Below are positions 22,646 to 34,760 of a stretch of DNA of 64,000 nucleotides, one piece after another. Position 1 is the first letter of the stretch; the number at the start of each line of letters is the position of its first letter. Position numbers and translations under genes: made by a program. The notes beneath the pieces were generated by a model that saw only the letters and a list, made by a program, of their open reading frames with translations, was not told the origin of the DNA and did not search any database. Location of the stretch: the NCBI GenBank assembly GCA_963565915.1, contig OY751486.1:3782001-3846000 (forward strand), in the 5' to 3' direction. Source of the stretch: Entoloma clypeatum (Eukaryota > Basidiomycota > Agaricomycetes > Agaricales > Entolomataceae).

Positions 22646-24100
22646 AGTTTCTTAGAATAAGCTGTGCCGTGAGGAGAGCGTACTTGAGACATGTTCACTC
22701 GAGTCATCAGTTTCAGTTTTGACTGCGAACCAGATATTTGACCGCAACTCTCAGATTTTTCTAACGCCATACAACAACCGCACACCTTCAGTTACTTGCA
22801 TTCTCACTCGTCGTGCTGGGTAGTACTGCAAGCCCTCCCGTAAACGTCTCTTTGAGGACGTCATGGCCAGCGCCATAGAAGCCCTGTAGGTGCTCCCAAG
22901 TTTCCCTCAGTGAAACCGTGGCTCTCGACAATGGTTTTGTGGGCCGCAAGTAATCCCTCTACTGCATATTTTCTACCGATTTTTAACTTGATTTCATTTC
23001 ATGTCAAGGTAGATTCTTGAAGCTTGACTGATCATTGCTACCATAGTTTTGTCCAGATTGTCAATGAACTTGGAGATAGAAAGACACCGGAGGCATACTC
23101 GCAAGTCTTTCAGAATACTCTGCCAACGTCGGCTCTCGAGTCTTCGCCCACTCGGCATCCTCCCACAATCTCAGCACGGCAAGAACCTCAGATGTGTGGT
23201 TTCAATTCCAGTGCTCGTACTCAGGTTGCTCACTGAATTACGCACTCTTTTACCTGCTTTACGTGAGAGAGTGGTGATACGAGATACCATTTTGCAGTTC
23301 TCTGCCCACCGAGGAAAGTCGAACTTCCAACCGTCAAAGCGCCATCGTCCACCTTTGCTCGTTCACCATACTCCGAAGACTGCCGAAGAACGAGACAAAG
23401 CAGCACTCGCAAGCTACTCAGATGGAACCAGTTTGGGGGCTGCATTTAATCTACTGGAGTTGTGCAGCTCGCCTCTGGATTATCTTTGCTGGCACTACAT
23501 GTTCCCATGCCAGTGTGGACCACACACGTAAGTTTTCTTTCTACCCGCATCATGACTGAGTCCTGACGCGCGGACAAGATACAACATCCTTCCCAATTGG
23601 GCTGATAAAGATGCGCTTCCTCAAAATCGGGATGAAACAATGTCAGCGCCTTGTATTTGTTGCTAAACGCACTGCACGAAAACGCCCCCCAACCAGCTGG
23701 CACGTCCGTTCTGCACTAGGTGATCTTGCGAACTACCTAAAACTCAGAAGTCCTTGAGTGGCTTACAGACCTTGATATCCTGAACTTTCTAGATAAAGTT
23801 CTTATGGGCGATGGGGCCTGGAGATCTCATTTTTCAGTGGTCCAGGAAGAGGAGCCGCAATGAGGGATTGCGTGGCAAGATCGTTCATCAGAAGCAAGGT
23901 ATGAGGCTTGATTGACCGTCTCTCATTACAGAAGCAATGATTTACCCTTGATCGTACTCTGGTCCGCTATGTAGCGCGTAGACACTCAAATACGATTTTT
24001 TGTGGATTCAGACGACGTATGCTAAAAATGAAAAGCAAAAATCCTTTGTTTCCTTCCCACGGTTCTTGGACCCAAACTCTTCCTCGCAAGGACAGCAAGC
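22646..24100. other. intergenic or unresolved, copy A
   Basis: Contains plus-strand open frames around 23024-23531 with no recognised features and no clear splice chain. It includes the promoter of the PWI/RS gene at its right end. Confidence 0.4.
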
Positions 24101-25863
24101 ATGGCAGACGCTGGTAGGGTCAGGCATACATCCTCTTCAATACTAAGCTCACAATTTCTTATCTGCCATAGGCTTCTTCAAAGGAACATCCGCCGACCAG
24201 GACAGGCGCTTTTCTGACAAGGAGGTGAAGCTTCTCAAGTCCATGAAATTTCCACCAGAGTTCGAAAAAAAGGTATCACACTTCGTTCCTCAGGAGCCTT
24301 CCGTCCAGGTTTCTGAACATCTTGGAAGGTAGACATGAAGAAAGTGAATCTGGGCGTAATCCGGCCATGGATTGCCAAGAAGATCGTCGAGCTGGTTGGT
24401 TTTGAGGACGAGGTCGTAGTCGAATATGCTATGGGACTGTTGGAAGACCCTCAGAATTCAGTATGCTCTTTTCTCTACTGCTAATTACATGGCCCGCTTA
24501 TCTACGTGCAACAGACGCCAGACCCAAAAAAGATGCAAATAAATTTGACGGGCTTTTTGACCAAAGACACACCAGCCTTCATGACGGCTCTGTGGAATCT
24601 GCTCCTTGAAGCGCAATGTGAAGTCACAGGTGTGCCACGTACCTTCATCGAAGAAAAGAAAGCGGAAATGCGCCGGGCTCGCGAAAATGACACACGTGCC
24701 ATTGACGAGAGGGATCGTAGATTTCGATTGGACGAGGTAAGAGATGGCGAGCATGGGGGTCGTGGAGGCTTTAGAGGGCGCGGGCGTGGACGAGGCAGAG
24801 GTCGCGGAGGTGGAGGGTACGATGACGATCGAGGTGGCAGGCCTCGGGATGCTGGCTGGGGTGGCAGAGGGGGAGGTGCTGGCGGTAGTGGTGTAAGTGT
24901 AGAGTCACTCTATCATCTCTCTGCGCTCATTCCTCCTTTGTAGCCTCCCCGTCGGCGCTTCTCTCGCTCTCCGCCGCGCCGACGGTCACCCTCACGGAAC
25001 TCAAGCAGTGCGGGAGGCTCCCGTTCTCCTCCTCCGATGCGCCGATATCGTTCGCCTCCACCCCACCGTCGCTCTTCTCCCCTCCGTCGTCGTTCAGCCT
25101 CGCGCGATATACGCAGTTCCCGCACCCCCCCTCCAGCCAGACGAAGGTCGCCTCCTCGTCACTCTCCAACCCGTTCTCCGTCCCGCTCACCTCCCATAAC
25201 TTCACGCCGTCGACCACGGTCACCCTCGTTCACGCCGCCTCCTCGTGATCACACTCGGGAGAGGCGCCGCGGAGGAAGAGACAGCAACAGTCCTCCTGCC
25301 AGAAGACGCCGCATCTCACCTGGAGTCCACTCCCAGACACGCTCTGTGAGTCGTTCGAGGTCTCCACCCCCTGTACGTGGGTATCCCAGGAGGCGCAGCG
25401 TCAGTCCAGGCCGGCGACGGAGCGTAAGCCCCCGTCGTCGCCGCAGGAGTCCGTCGCGGTCCGTGTCCCCTGGAACCCCGCCGCTTCGTCGAAGGAATCC
25501 CAGCCCTGGCAGGAGGGGCAGTGGAAAGAGGCCAGTTAGTTATAGCAGGAGCAGGAGCAGCGACAGTCGGACTTTGCCTTCCAGGAGCGATAAGATGGAC
25601 GTTGACAGGGACCAGAGACCGATGGTGAACGAGCTCAAGATCAAAGGACAAGCAGAAATCGAACGTAAGAAGAGCAGGTGGGAAGAATCGAAGACGAGTG
25701 ATGTAAGGACCTATTTTCTTTCTAGGACTTGATCATGACTCACCGTTGCTCTACCTTACAGGGCATGGACCAGGGTAATAGGGAGCTCGAGAAGAGAGAG
25801 AATGAACTGAAAGAAAAAGCACTGCGAAATAAGGTCATGAGGTCGAGGAAGGACAGGAGCTAA
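24101..25863 (+). CDS. PWI-domain RS-rich splicing coactivator (SRRM1-like), copy A
   Basis: SRRM1/SRm160-type nuclear protein that links snRNPs and SR proteins at exonic enhancers. Six exons (24101-24113, 24172-24272, 24329-24460, 24515-24892, 24944-25702, 25762-25863) give 494 aa. Residues about 25-140 form the PWI domain: LKSMKFPPEFEKKVDMKKVN, GVIRPWIAKKIVELVGFEDE with the signature Pro-Trp-Ile, and LTGFLTKDTPAFMTALWNLL. An RGG-type stretch (GRGRGRGRGRGGGG) follows. Then comes a long Arg/Ser and SP/RS-repeat domain (about residues 170-400) and a charged C-terminal helix ending SRKDRS. The protein is identical to copy B. It probably represents one gene counted twice. Confidence 0.9.
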
Positions 25864-27029
25864 TGCCTGAAATTTTGACCTTGACGGGCAAGTAAAATCT
25901 TTCATTTAACCAGTCTCCTTCTTTCCCATACTTGGTACTTAGAACCCTTGTACACAGATAGTCCCTTCTCAATGGGTCCTTCGCGGACCCATCAAATTCG
26001 ATGTCTTCACTTATGTCCGCATATGTGGTTTGATATCATCAATCATGGCCGTCGTCTTGTCCGTCGCGTTCTAACTTTCTGCCCTCTGTCACAGTATTGG
26101 GCCTTGGGTATGGCCACCGCTCGCCGCAAACCGTGCTTTTCTTGACGTTTTCTCCTCAATGCTGGTCTAAATATGCCCCCCATACGCCTCATAATCCTTT
26201 GCTGTATATTAACTCGTTTTTGTCACTACAGGCATCATGTGCATGTACATATCCAAGATGATAATGGAGGGATCTTCGACCCTTCAACATCGTTCCAATT
26301 GAATATAAGATTTCGACCACCTCTTCACGACTTCAGAAGTGCATGAAGCGAAGCGGCCCCAAACGTCACTTCAACTATTGTCATGTTCGAAAAAGTCACA
26401 TACCCATGATTGCGCCGCTATCGCGTCTGTTTATCCACATATCGGAGAAGTGATGGATGGAAAACCGCGTGGTGCCATAATTTTCCTTCCTGTTATCACC
26501 TTTGAACCAAGAGAGGGCGCCGATAAGAGGGTTATCCCCAGCAAGCATCCATGTCATCAGGGACCAACACGCCATAAGCACTATCAGACGCCAAATTACG
26601 GTAAAACTCGAGATCCAAGAGCGGACTTCTATCAATTCAGATCTCTATTTGTGTTATCTGCCACTCACGATGACCCCACAAGGAAGAAGCTCGAATGCCG
26701 CGAGATAGCGTGATGTGAGGAAGGGCAAGCAGAATATCACGGATGCAGAACTGTTAACCTCCTATCTGGTCGGGGCGGAGAACCATGGTTCAAACATACT
26801 CCTCGCCTGGTCAAAGGGTACCGGTAAGTATTCATTGATCCCGCGTTTTATGAAAGCGCCCTCCAAATCCCCTTATAGGTTGTCTACACCTCGGATGTAT
26901 CCCACTCGTAAACAGCGTCCCATCTTTATCACCAAGCAATACAATTCCCTCATACACATGTACTGTCATCCAAAATACAACATTAGTGCCTATTCGTACA
27001 CGATAGCCATGACATGAAGATAATATATA
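25864..27029. other. region between the PWI/RS gene and OPT1, copy A
   Basis: Short open frames on both strands; on the minus strand a piece with a hydrophobic segment (about 26400-26635) may be coding, but no model could be completed. From about 26276 onward this region diverges from copy B by many substitutions, a 13-bp indel near 26850 and an 8-bp indel near 26981. Confidence 0.4.
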
Positions 27030-27214
27030 TCAACCACAGAACTGAAATCCAGGACAACCGATAGCGGTTCCATACTCTGCGGCGAAAGGATGACGGAAGA
27101 GGGTTAGCAAAGGAAAGTTGTTGAGAAAGAAGATTGCTCACTGCTACCGTCAACTCCAATCACAGCCAGAAGAGCCTGGAACACGCCACCGAGACCTTCT
27201 CCCGCCAATAGACC
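27030..27214 (-). CDS. OPT transporter 1, 3' end, copy A (partial)
   Basis: The last two exons of the oligopeptide-transporter gene are seen again here: an exon encoding [20 protein letters not shown] cut by the gap, and the final exon encoding [14 protein letters not shown] with its stop at 27030-27032. The full gene is intact across 34761-38004. This partial copy exists because the contig end overlaps the next contig. Confidence 0.8.
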
Positions 27215-27414
27215 NNNNNNNNNNNNNNNNNNNNNNNNNNNNNNNNNNNNNNNNNNNNNNNNNNNNNNNNNNNNNNNNNNNNNNNNNNNNNNNNNNNNNN
27301 NNNNNNNNNNNNNNNNNNNNNNNNNNNNNNNNNNNNNNNNNNNNNNNNNNNNNNNNNNNNNNNNNNNNNNNNNNNNNNNNNNNNNNNNNNNNNNNNNNNN
27401 NNNNNNNNNNNNNN
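27215..27414. other. assembly gap (200 N)
   Basis: Exactly 200 N separating two copies of the same 7.53-kb sequence. True overlap is likely, so the gap probably does not represent missing sequence. Confidence 0.99.
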
Positions 27415-27915
27415 CTTTCAGGCAGAGCTGCAGAGCAGTGCCTTTCGTTTTAACCCCCCCCCCACCCCCCCCCCCCCCCTTTTTTTTTTTTTGCTACAGA
27501 GCTTTTCGGTTGATCATTACTTGCTCCTGCTGGCGATCCCTAAAATCTTCCATGTGCTTTGGGCAGTTTTGTCTAATGCCTTGTTCCTGGATGCAAGGAA
27601 GAAAAAATCAAGGTCGGCTTCGTTTTGTCACATACGTTGTTCCGCTGCTGATGTTCCGATTCCAGAAAGGACTGAACCTGGGGGCTGAACACGAGAGTCT
27701 ATCTTACCGGTTTGTAATTTGAGGCTGACAATACCTCTCTTCCCCTTCCATTACAATGCGCTCTTATTCCGACTCCTCACTCACTCAAATCGTGTCTTTC
27801 CCACATCCGCTACAGGTTGAATCCAAGGTAGGGTCTTGCTTTCACTCCACCATGCAACTAAAACTGTTTGTAGGCAATACACACTTCGTGTTGTTCTCTG
27901 GCTCATCATACCAAG

Positions 27916-29002
27916 GTGGACAGGGTATCGCAAGCCACCGTCAATTGTCTGGAGTACCATCTAAGAGACTTGAAAGAAGAGACACAGGTATTATTGGTTG
28001 CACACGAGCGACGGGAAGTGGAGGATGAGGCACGTGGACTAGAAGGGTGTATGATGAAGCAGGGAATGGCTGGAGTAGGGGAGCAAGAGGCGGAGGCAAT
28101 GGAGGCCACGACCGAATCAAGTCAGATGGTGGAGTCTGATCAAGTGGCGGAGTCTAGTAAGACGGGGGCAGCCCCGAAAGATGCAGAAGAAGGAAAAGAA
28201 ACACCTCAAGCGGCCGCTGCAAGGGCGGCGGCAGAGTCCAAGGCAATAGCGAGCGCTGCTTGGAGCGAAGTAGCAACGAGAGCCAGGGAGGGACCAGGGG
28301 CATGGGTACAAGTGAAGAAACGTCCCGAAGGGATATCTGTCACGCTCCGCGTCTATGACAACTTTTGGCATGGAACATTGCTCGGAGCTCTAAAATCATC
28401 ATCCGGCCAGGGTCTAATGCTCCTATCTCAAGATTTGAAAAATTAAAGGTTGCCAACCTTTCAAAAACCTACATTGTGTGTGTGCTTTCAGATCGCGTGT
28501 GGCCTGAGCACTAATTGAGATTTCGCGTTAGGCCCATCAGGACAAACTCCAGCCAACCCCAACGGTTTTGCCATGGGATCTTCTTTCCCAGAATCTTGAA
28601 GGTGATGCAATAGTCATCAAGGTTTATAGTGCGTAACGGTATTACAAAATCGACAGACTTGAGCCATCTGACCATACGTCAGAGAATATGGCGCCTTTTT
28701 GGATGCTAACTTTCAGATCTTTTATGGTCATGCTTCCGCTGCTGGTGGCGATAGTTGTGATGTTTGGGCTGGAGCTATTACGGCAAAAATATGTAGGCAA
28801 GCTTGGCCCGAAAGGGATGGCAGGCATCACCGCAGCTGCGTTCTTCGTGGCTGCACCACTGGCCAGGATGACGTGGTTGGCTTTTGATACGCCGTGGCTT
28901 TCGATCGAAAAGAAGTCTAAACTCTTGACACGCTCTCTTGCGACAGCATACCGACGCCTTCTTCCCGAGACAATATCGCATGGTCCTGACCGCCTCTGCT
29001 AA
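27916..29002 (+). CDS. unidentified multi-exon gene, copy B
   Basis: Same locus as 20178-21265. A 1-bp deletion near 28385 (GGAGCTC where copy A has GGAAGCTC) shifts the frame after ...NFWHGTLLG and brings an early stop at about 28446. Whether copy A or copy B is correct cannot be told from the sequence alone. Function unknown. Confidence 0.3.
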
Positions 29003-29490
29003 TCTCGATCGTTGGTTGCATGACTGTGAAGTTGGTGGGAAATCAGTACAAGGCCCTAAGTATATCCTATTCTCTGTAGATTTGTTGACGTCCTATCCGG
29101 CTACATATCTTTATTCTTTATGACATTCCTTTATGTCCAATCCTTTTGCTGGTCGTTTATAGCATGTCTCAAAACTCAGGAATCGATCTCATCCCACTTT
29201 CGATGTTGGATTGAAATCTGAGAGCATGGTAGTGTTTTATGTACACTTCGGTTCACAGACGTGTTAGCGATGCAGCACCGCTCATCGCCATGTGACCATT
29301 GAAATCAACAGGATTGGAGGCACAGGGCTATTAGTCTTTTGGCGCGTCTGCGAGTTCAGTCCTGATACTAATAGTGCATACTTAATACCGTGACGTCTCG
29401 GCGATCTTCTCGACTAAGCCGCATTATTCTCGCGGAAGACATATGTATTTACCGCCGGGTGCCTAGAAGTTTGGTGAATATGCTGAGGAT

Positions 29491-30382
29491 TCACCGAAGA
29501 GAATGTTCCAGATGGCGTACACGGCGAACGATGTAGGATGGGTTTTCACCAACAACCTCACGGTCTTTGAATTCTGGATATTGAAATCTACGCGCCCGCT
29601 GCTGATATCTGGCAGGAGAAAACATACTTGCAATGCGTCGCACCGTGGATGGAGGCCGGCTGTCCTTGTCTTCCCGGCCGTCGCAGAGGTTTCCTTGTCT
29701 AGGAATGTTGACATACACATTTCGCACCAACTTGAATCGAGATCGGTAAAGGCGCATAGCAGGGCAAAGGGTGAATGATAGGACATCGGTTCCCGCCTTG
29801 ACCACAAACCGCCCGAGATTGATGAGTGTTTCTCTGCGTCTTTGGGAGGCAACTCTTCTGTCTTTATGTTTTTGAGCAGGAGGGATATCCTGGGATGCTG
29901 TGATTTGCAGTTGAAAATTCAACGAAGTGGCTTGTGGGTGATGGGCTCACCGACTATGGTCATTACGGGATAGGGCATATCTTCTACGAAGACCATTCCA
30001 TCAGTTTCTATCAAACGCATACTCAACAAAGCCATGGAACCCGGTGCAGGGGAAGGGAGAATCCAGCAAATTTCATCACGGTTACCCTAGCGAATATAAC
30101 TGTGAGTCCTCGATCTGTGAGGGGCATGGAAAGTAGGAGAAAGATGTACAATGAAAGTTTCTCCCTCAAAGTTTTTGATTCCAAGATTCGCCATGTCGAT
30201 ATTACGGTCTCTGGGAATGAACACGTCCATGTAGCCGATGTACTTCGGACTTGGGACACAGGGGTCTCTTGTTAAACGAAAGGTGATGCTGGAGGTGGAT
30301 ACACAATAGGAATGTCAATGATGGGATGGCATGAGGGGCATCTCCTTGAAACGTACTACGTCGGTGACGAGTTTGCGTACAT
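29491..30382 (-). CDS. unidentified 217-aa protein, copy B
   Basis: Identical to the gene at 21754-22645 (shifted by 7737 bp). Five exons, an N-terminal ordered half and a basic C-terminus; family not recognised. Probably the same gene represented twice. Confidence 0.5.
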
Positions 30383-31837
30383 AGTTTCTTAGAATAAGCT
30401 GTGCCGTGAGGAGAGCGTACTTGAGACATGTTCACTCGAGTCATCAGTTTCAGTTTTGACTGCGAACCAGATATTTGACCGCAACTCTCAGATTTTTCTA
30501 ACGCCATACAACAACCGCACACCTTCAGTTACTTGCATTCTCACTCGTCGTGCTGGGTAGTACTGCAAGCCCTCCCGTAAACGTCTCTTTGAGGACGTCA
30601 TGGCCAGCGCCATAGAAGCCCTGTAGGTGCTCCCAAGTTTCCCTCAGTGAAACCGTGGCTCTCGACAATGGTTTTGTGGGCCGCAAGTAATCCCTCTACT
30701 GCATATTTTCTACCGATTTTTAACTTGATTTCATTTCATGTCAAGGTAGATTCTTGAAGCTTGACTGATCATTGCTACCATAGTTTTGTCCAGATTGTCA
30801 ATGAACTTGGAGATAGAAAGACACCGGAGGCATACTCGCAAGTCTTTCAGAATACTCTGCCAACGTCGGCTCTCGAGTCTTCGCCCACTCGGCATCCTCC
30901 CACAATCTCAGCACGGCAAGAACCTCAGATGTGTGGTTTCAATTCCAGTGCTCGTACTCAGGTTGCTCACTGAATTACGCACTCTTTTACCTGCTTTACG
31001 TGAGAGAGTGGTGATACGAGATACCATTTTGCAGTTCTCTGCCCACCGAGGAAAGTCGAACTTCCAACCGTCAAAGCGCCATCGTCCACCTTTGCTCGTT
31101 CACCATACTCCGAAGACTGCCGAAGAACGAGACAAAGCAGCACTCGCAAGCTACTCAGATGGAACCAGTTTGGGGGCTGCATTTAATCTACTGGAGTTGT
31201 GCAGCTCGCCTCTGGATTATCTTTGCTGGCACTACATGTTCCCATGCCAGTGTGGACCACACACGTAAGTTTTCTTTCTACCCGCATCATGACTGAGTCC
31301 TGACGCGCGGACAAGATACAACATCCTTCCCAATTGGGCTGATAAAGATGCGCTTCCTCAAAATCGGGATGAAACAATGTCAGCGCCTTGTATTTGTTGC
31401 TAAACGCACTGCACGAAAACGCCCCCCAACCAGCTGGCACGTCCGTTCTGCACTAGGTGATCTTGCGAACTACCTAAAACTCAGAAGTCCTTGAGTGGCT
31501 TACAGACCTTGATATCCTGAACTTTCTAGATAAAGTTCTTATGGGCGATGGGGCCTGGAGATCTCATTTTTCAGTGGTCCAGGAAGAGGAGCCGCAATGA
31601 GGGATTGCGTGGCAAGATCGTTCATCAGAAGCAAGGTATGAGGCTTGATTGACCGTCTCTCATTACAGAAGCAATGATTTACCCTTGATCGTACTCTGGT
31701 CCGCTATGTAGCGCGTAGACACTCAAATACGATTTTTTGTGGATTCAGACGACGTATGCTAAAAATGAAAAGCAAAAATCCTTTGTTTCCTTCCCACGGT
31801 TCTTGGACCCAAACTCTTCCTCGCAAGGACAGCAAGC
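30383..31837. other. intergenic or unresolved, copy B
   Basis: Duplicate of 22646-24100. Open frames without recognised features. Confidence 0.4.
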
Positions 31838-33600
31838 ATGGCAGACGCTGGTAGGGTCAGGCATACATCCTCTTCAATACTAAGCTCACAATTTCTTATC
31901 TGCCATAGGCTTCTTCAAAGGAACATCCGCCGACCAGGACAGGCGCTTTTCTGACAAGGAGGTGAAGCTTCTCAAGTCCATGAAATTTCCACCAGAGTTC
32001 GAAAAAAAGGTATCACACTTCGTTCCTCAGGAGCCTTCCGTCCAGGTTTCTGAACATCTTGGAAGGTAGACATGAAGAAAGTGAATCTGGGCGTAATCCG
32101 GCCATGGATTGCCAAGAAGATCGTCGAGCTGGTTGGTTTTGAGGACGAGGTCGTAGTCGAATATGCTATGGGACTGTTGGAAGACCCTCAGAATTCAGTA
32201 TGCTCTTTTCTCTACTGCTAATTACATGGCCCGCTTATCTACGTGCAACAGACGCCAGACCCAAAAAAGATGCAAATAAATTTGACGGGCTTTTTGACCA
32301 AAGACACACCAGCCTTCATGACGGCTCTGTGGAATCTGCTCCTTGAAGCGCAATGTGAAGTCACAGGTGTGCCACGTACCTTCATCGAAGAAAAGAAAGC
32401 GGAAATGCGCCGGGCTCGCGAAAATGACACACGTGCCATTGACGAGAGGGATCGTAGATTTCGATTGGACGAGGTAAGAGATGGCGAGCATGGGGGTCGT
32501 GGAGGCTTTAGAGGGCGCGGGCGTGGACGAGGCAGAGGTCGCGGAGGTGGAGGGTACGATGACGATCGAGGTGGCAGGCCTCGGGATGCTGGCTGGGGTG
32601 GCAGAGGGGGAGGTGCTGGCGGTAGTGGTGTAAGTGTAGAGTCACTCTATCATCTCTCTGCGCTCATTCCTCCTTTGTAGCCTCCCCGTCGGCGCTTCTC
32701 TCGCTCTCCGCCGCGCCGACGGTCACCCTCACGGAACTCAAGCAGTGCGGGAGGCTCCCGTTCTCCTCCTCCGATGCGCCGATATCGTTCGCCTCCACCC
32801 CACCGTCGCTCTTCTCCCCTCCGTCGTCGTTCAGCCTCGCGCGATATACGCAGTTCCCGCACCCCCCCTCCAGCCAGACGAAGGTCGCCTCCTCGTCACT
32901 CTCCAACCCGTTCTCCGTCCCGCTCACCTCCCATAACTTCACGCCGTCGACCACGGTCACCCTCGTTCACGCCGCCTCCTCGTGATCACACTCGGGAGAG
33001 GCGCCGCGGAGGAAGAGACAGCAACAGTCCTCCTGCCAGAAGACGCCGCATCTCACCTGGAGTCCACTCCCAGACACGCTCTGTGAGTCGTTCGAGGTCT
33101 CCACCCCCTGTACGTGGGTATCCCAGGAGGCGCAGCGTCAGTCCAGGCCGGCGACGGAGCGTAAGCCCCCGTCGTCGCCGCAGGAGTCCGTCGCGGTCCG
33201 TGTCCCCTGGAACCCCGCCGCTTCGTCGAAGGAATCCCAGCCCTGGCAGGAGGGGCAGTGGAAAGAGGCCAGTTAGTTATAGCAGGAGCAGGAGCAGCGA
33301 CAGTCGGACTTTGCCTTCCAGGAGCGATAAGATGGACGTTGACAGGGACCAGAGACCGATGGTGAACGAGCTCAAGATCAAAGGACAAGCAGAAATCGAA
33401 CGTAAGAAGAGCAGGTGGGAAGAATCGAAGACGAGTGATGTAAGGACCTATTTTCTTTCTAGGACTTGATCATGACTCACCGTTGCTCTACCTTACAGGG
33501 CATGGACCAGGGTAATAGGGAGCTCGAGAAGAGAGAGAATGAACTGAAAGAAAAAGCACTGCGAAATAAGGTCATGAGGTCGAGGAAGGACAGGAGCTAA
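31838..33600 (+). CDS. PWI-domain RS-rich splicing coactivator (SRRM1-like), copy B
   Basis: Same six-exon, 494-aa gene as at 24101-25863, shifted by 7737 bp with no coding difference found. The PWI domain is N-terminal, then an RGG stretch and a long RS/SP domain. In this copy the gene is followed by the complete OPT transporter 1 on the opposite strand, so the two genes converge with about 1.2 kb between their stops. Confidence 0.9.
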
Positions 33601-34760
33601 TGCCTGAAATTTTGACCTTGACGGGCAAGTAAAATCTTTCATTTAACCAGTCTCCTTCTTTCCCATACTTGGTACTTAGAACCCTTGTACACAGATAGTC
33701 CCTTCTCAATGGGTCCTTCGCGGACCCATCAAATTCGATGTCTTCACTTATGTCCGCATATGTGGTTTGATATCATCAATCATGGCCGTCGTCTTGTCCG
33801 TCGCGTTCTAACTTTCTGCCCTCTGTCACAGTATTGGGCCTTGGGTATGGCCACCGCTCGCCGCAAACCGTGCTTTTCTTGACGTTTTCTCCTCAATGCT
33901 GGTCTAAATATGCCCCCCATACGCCTCATAATCCTTTGCTGTATATTAACTCGTTTTTGTCACTACAGGCATCATGTGCATGTACATATCCAAGATGATA
34001 ATGGAGGGATCTTCGACGCTTCATCATCGTTCCAATTGAATATAAGATTTCGACCACCTCTTCACGACTTCAGAAGTGCATGAAGCGAAGCGGCCCCAAA
34101 CGTCACTTCAACTATTGTCATGTTCGAAAAAGTCACATACCCATGATTGCGCCGCTATCGCGTCTGTTTATCCACATATCGGAGAAGCGATGGATGGAAA
34201 ACCGCGTGGTGCCATATTTTTCCTTCCTGTCATCACCTTGAACCAAGAGAGGGCGCTGATAAGAGGGTTATCCCCAGCAAGCATCCATGTCATCAGGGGC
34301 CAATACGCCATAAGCACTATCAGACGCCAAATTATGGTAAAACTCGAGATCCAAGAGCGGACTTCTATCAATTCAGATCTCTATTCGTGCTATCTGCCAC
34401 TCACGATGACCCCACAAGGAAGAAGCTCGAATGCCGGGAGATAGCGTGATGTGAGGAAGGGCAAGCAGAATATCACGGATGCAGAACTGTTAACCTCCTA
34501 TCTGGTCGGGGCGGAGAACCATGGTTCAAACATATTCCTCGCCTGGTCAAAGGGTACCGGTAAGTATTCATTGATCCCGCGCCCTCCAAATCCCCTTATA
34601 GGTTGTCTACACCTCGGATGTACCCCACTTGTAAACAGCGTCCCATCTTTATCACCAAGCAATACAATTCCCTCATACACATGTACTGTCATCCAAAATA
34701 TCTAAGTACAACATTAGTGCCTATTCGTACACGATAGCCATGACATGAAGATAATATATA
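33601..34760. other. convergent intergenic region, copy B
   Basis: Lies between the stops of the PWI/RS gene and OPT1. Open frames on both strands differ from those in copy A because of indels, which argues against a conserved coding gene here. Confidence 0.4.

Larger units (their letters stand above)
19683..27214. repeat. 7.53-kb duplicated segment, copy A (contig end)
   Basis: This 7532-bp stretch matches 27415-34945 in direct orientation. It starts about 40 nt before a C(19)T(13) homopolymer and ends exactly at the gap at 27215. Over 19683-26275 I find only a 1-bp indel (AAGCTC versus AGCTC) and homopolymer changes; the last about 0.94 kb carries many substitutions and indels. The arrangement (copy-gap-copy, both ends at the gap) is what two unmerged overlapping contigs would give. 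Confidence 0.9.

Noticed and set aside
24913..25223. Minus-strand open frames opposite the PWI/RS gene
   Set aside because: Mirror frames of Arg/Ser repeat codons; the plus-strand protein has clear PWI and RS domains with clean introns.
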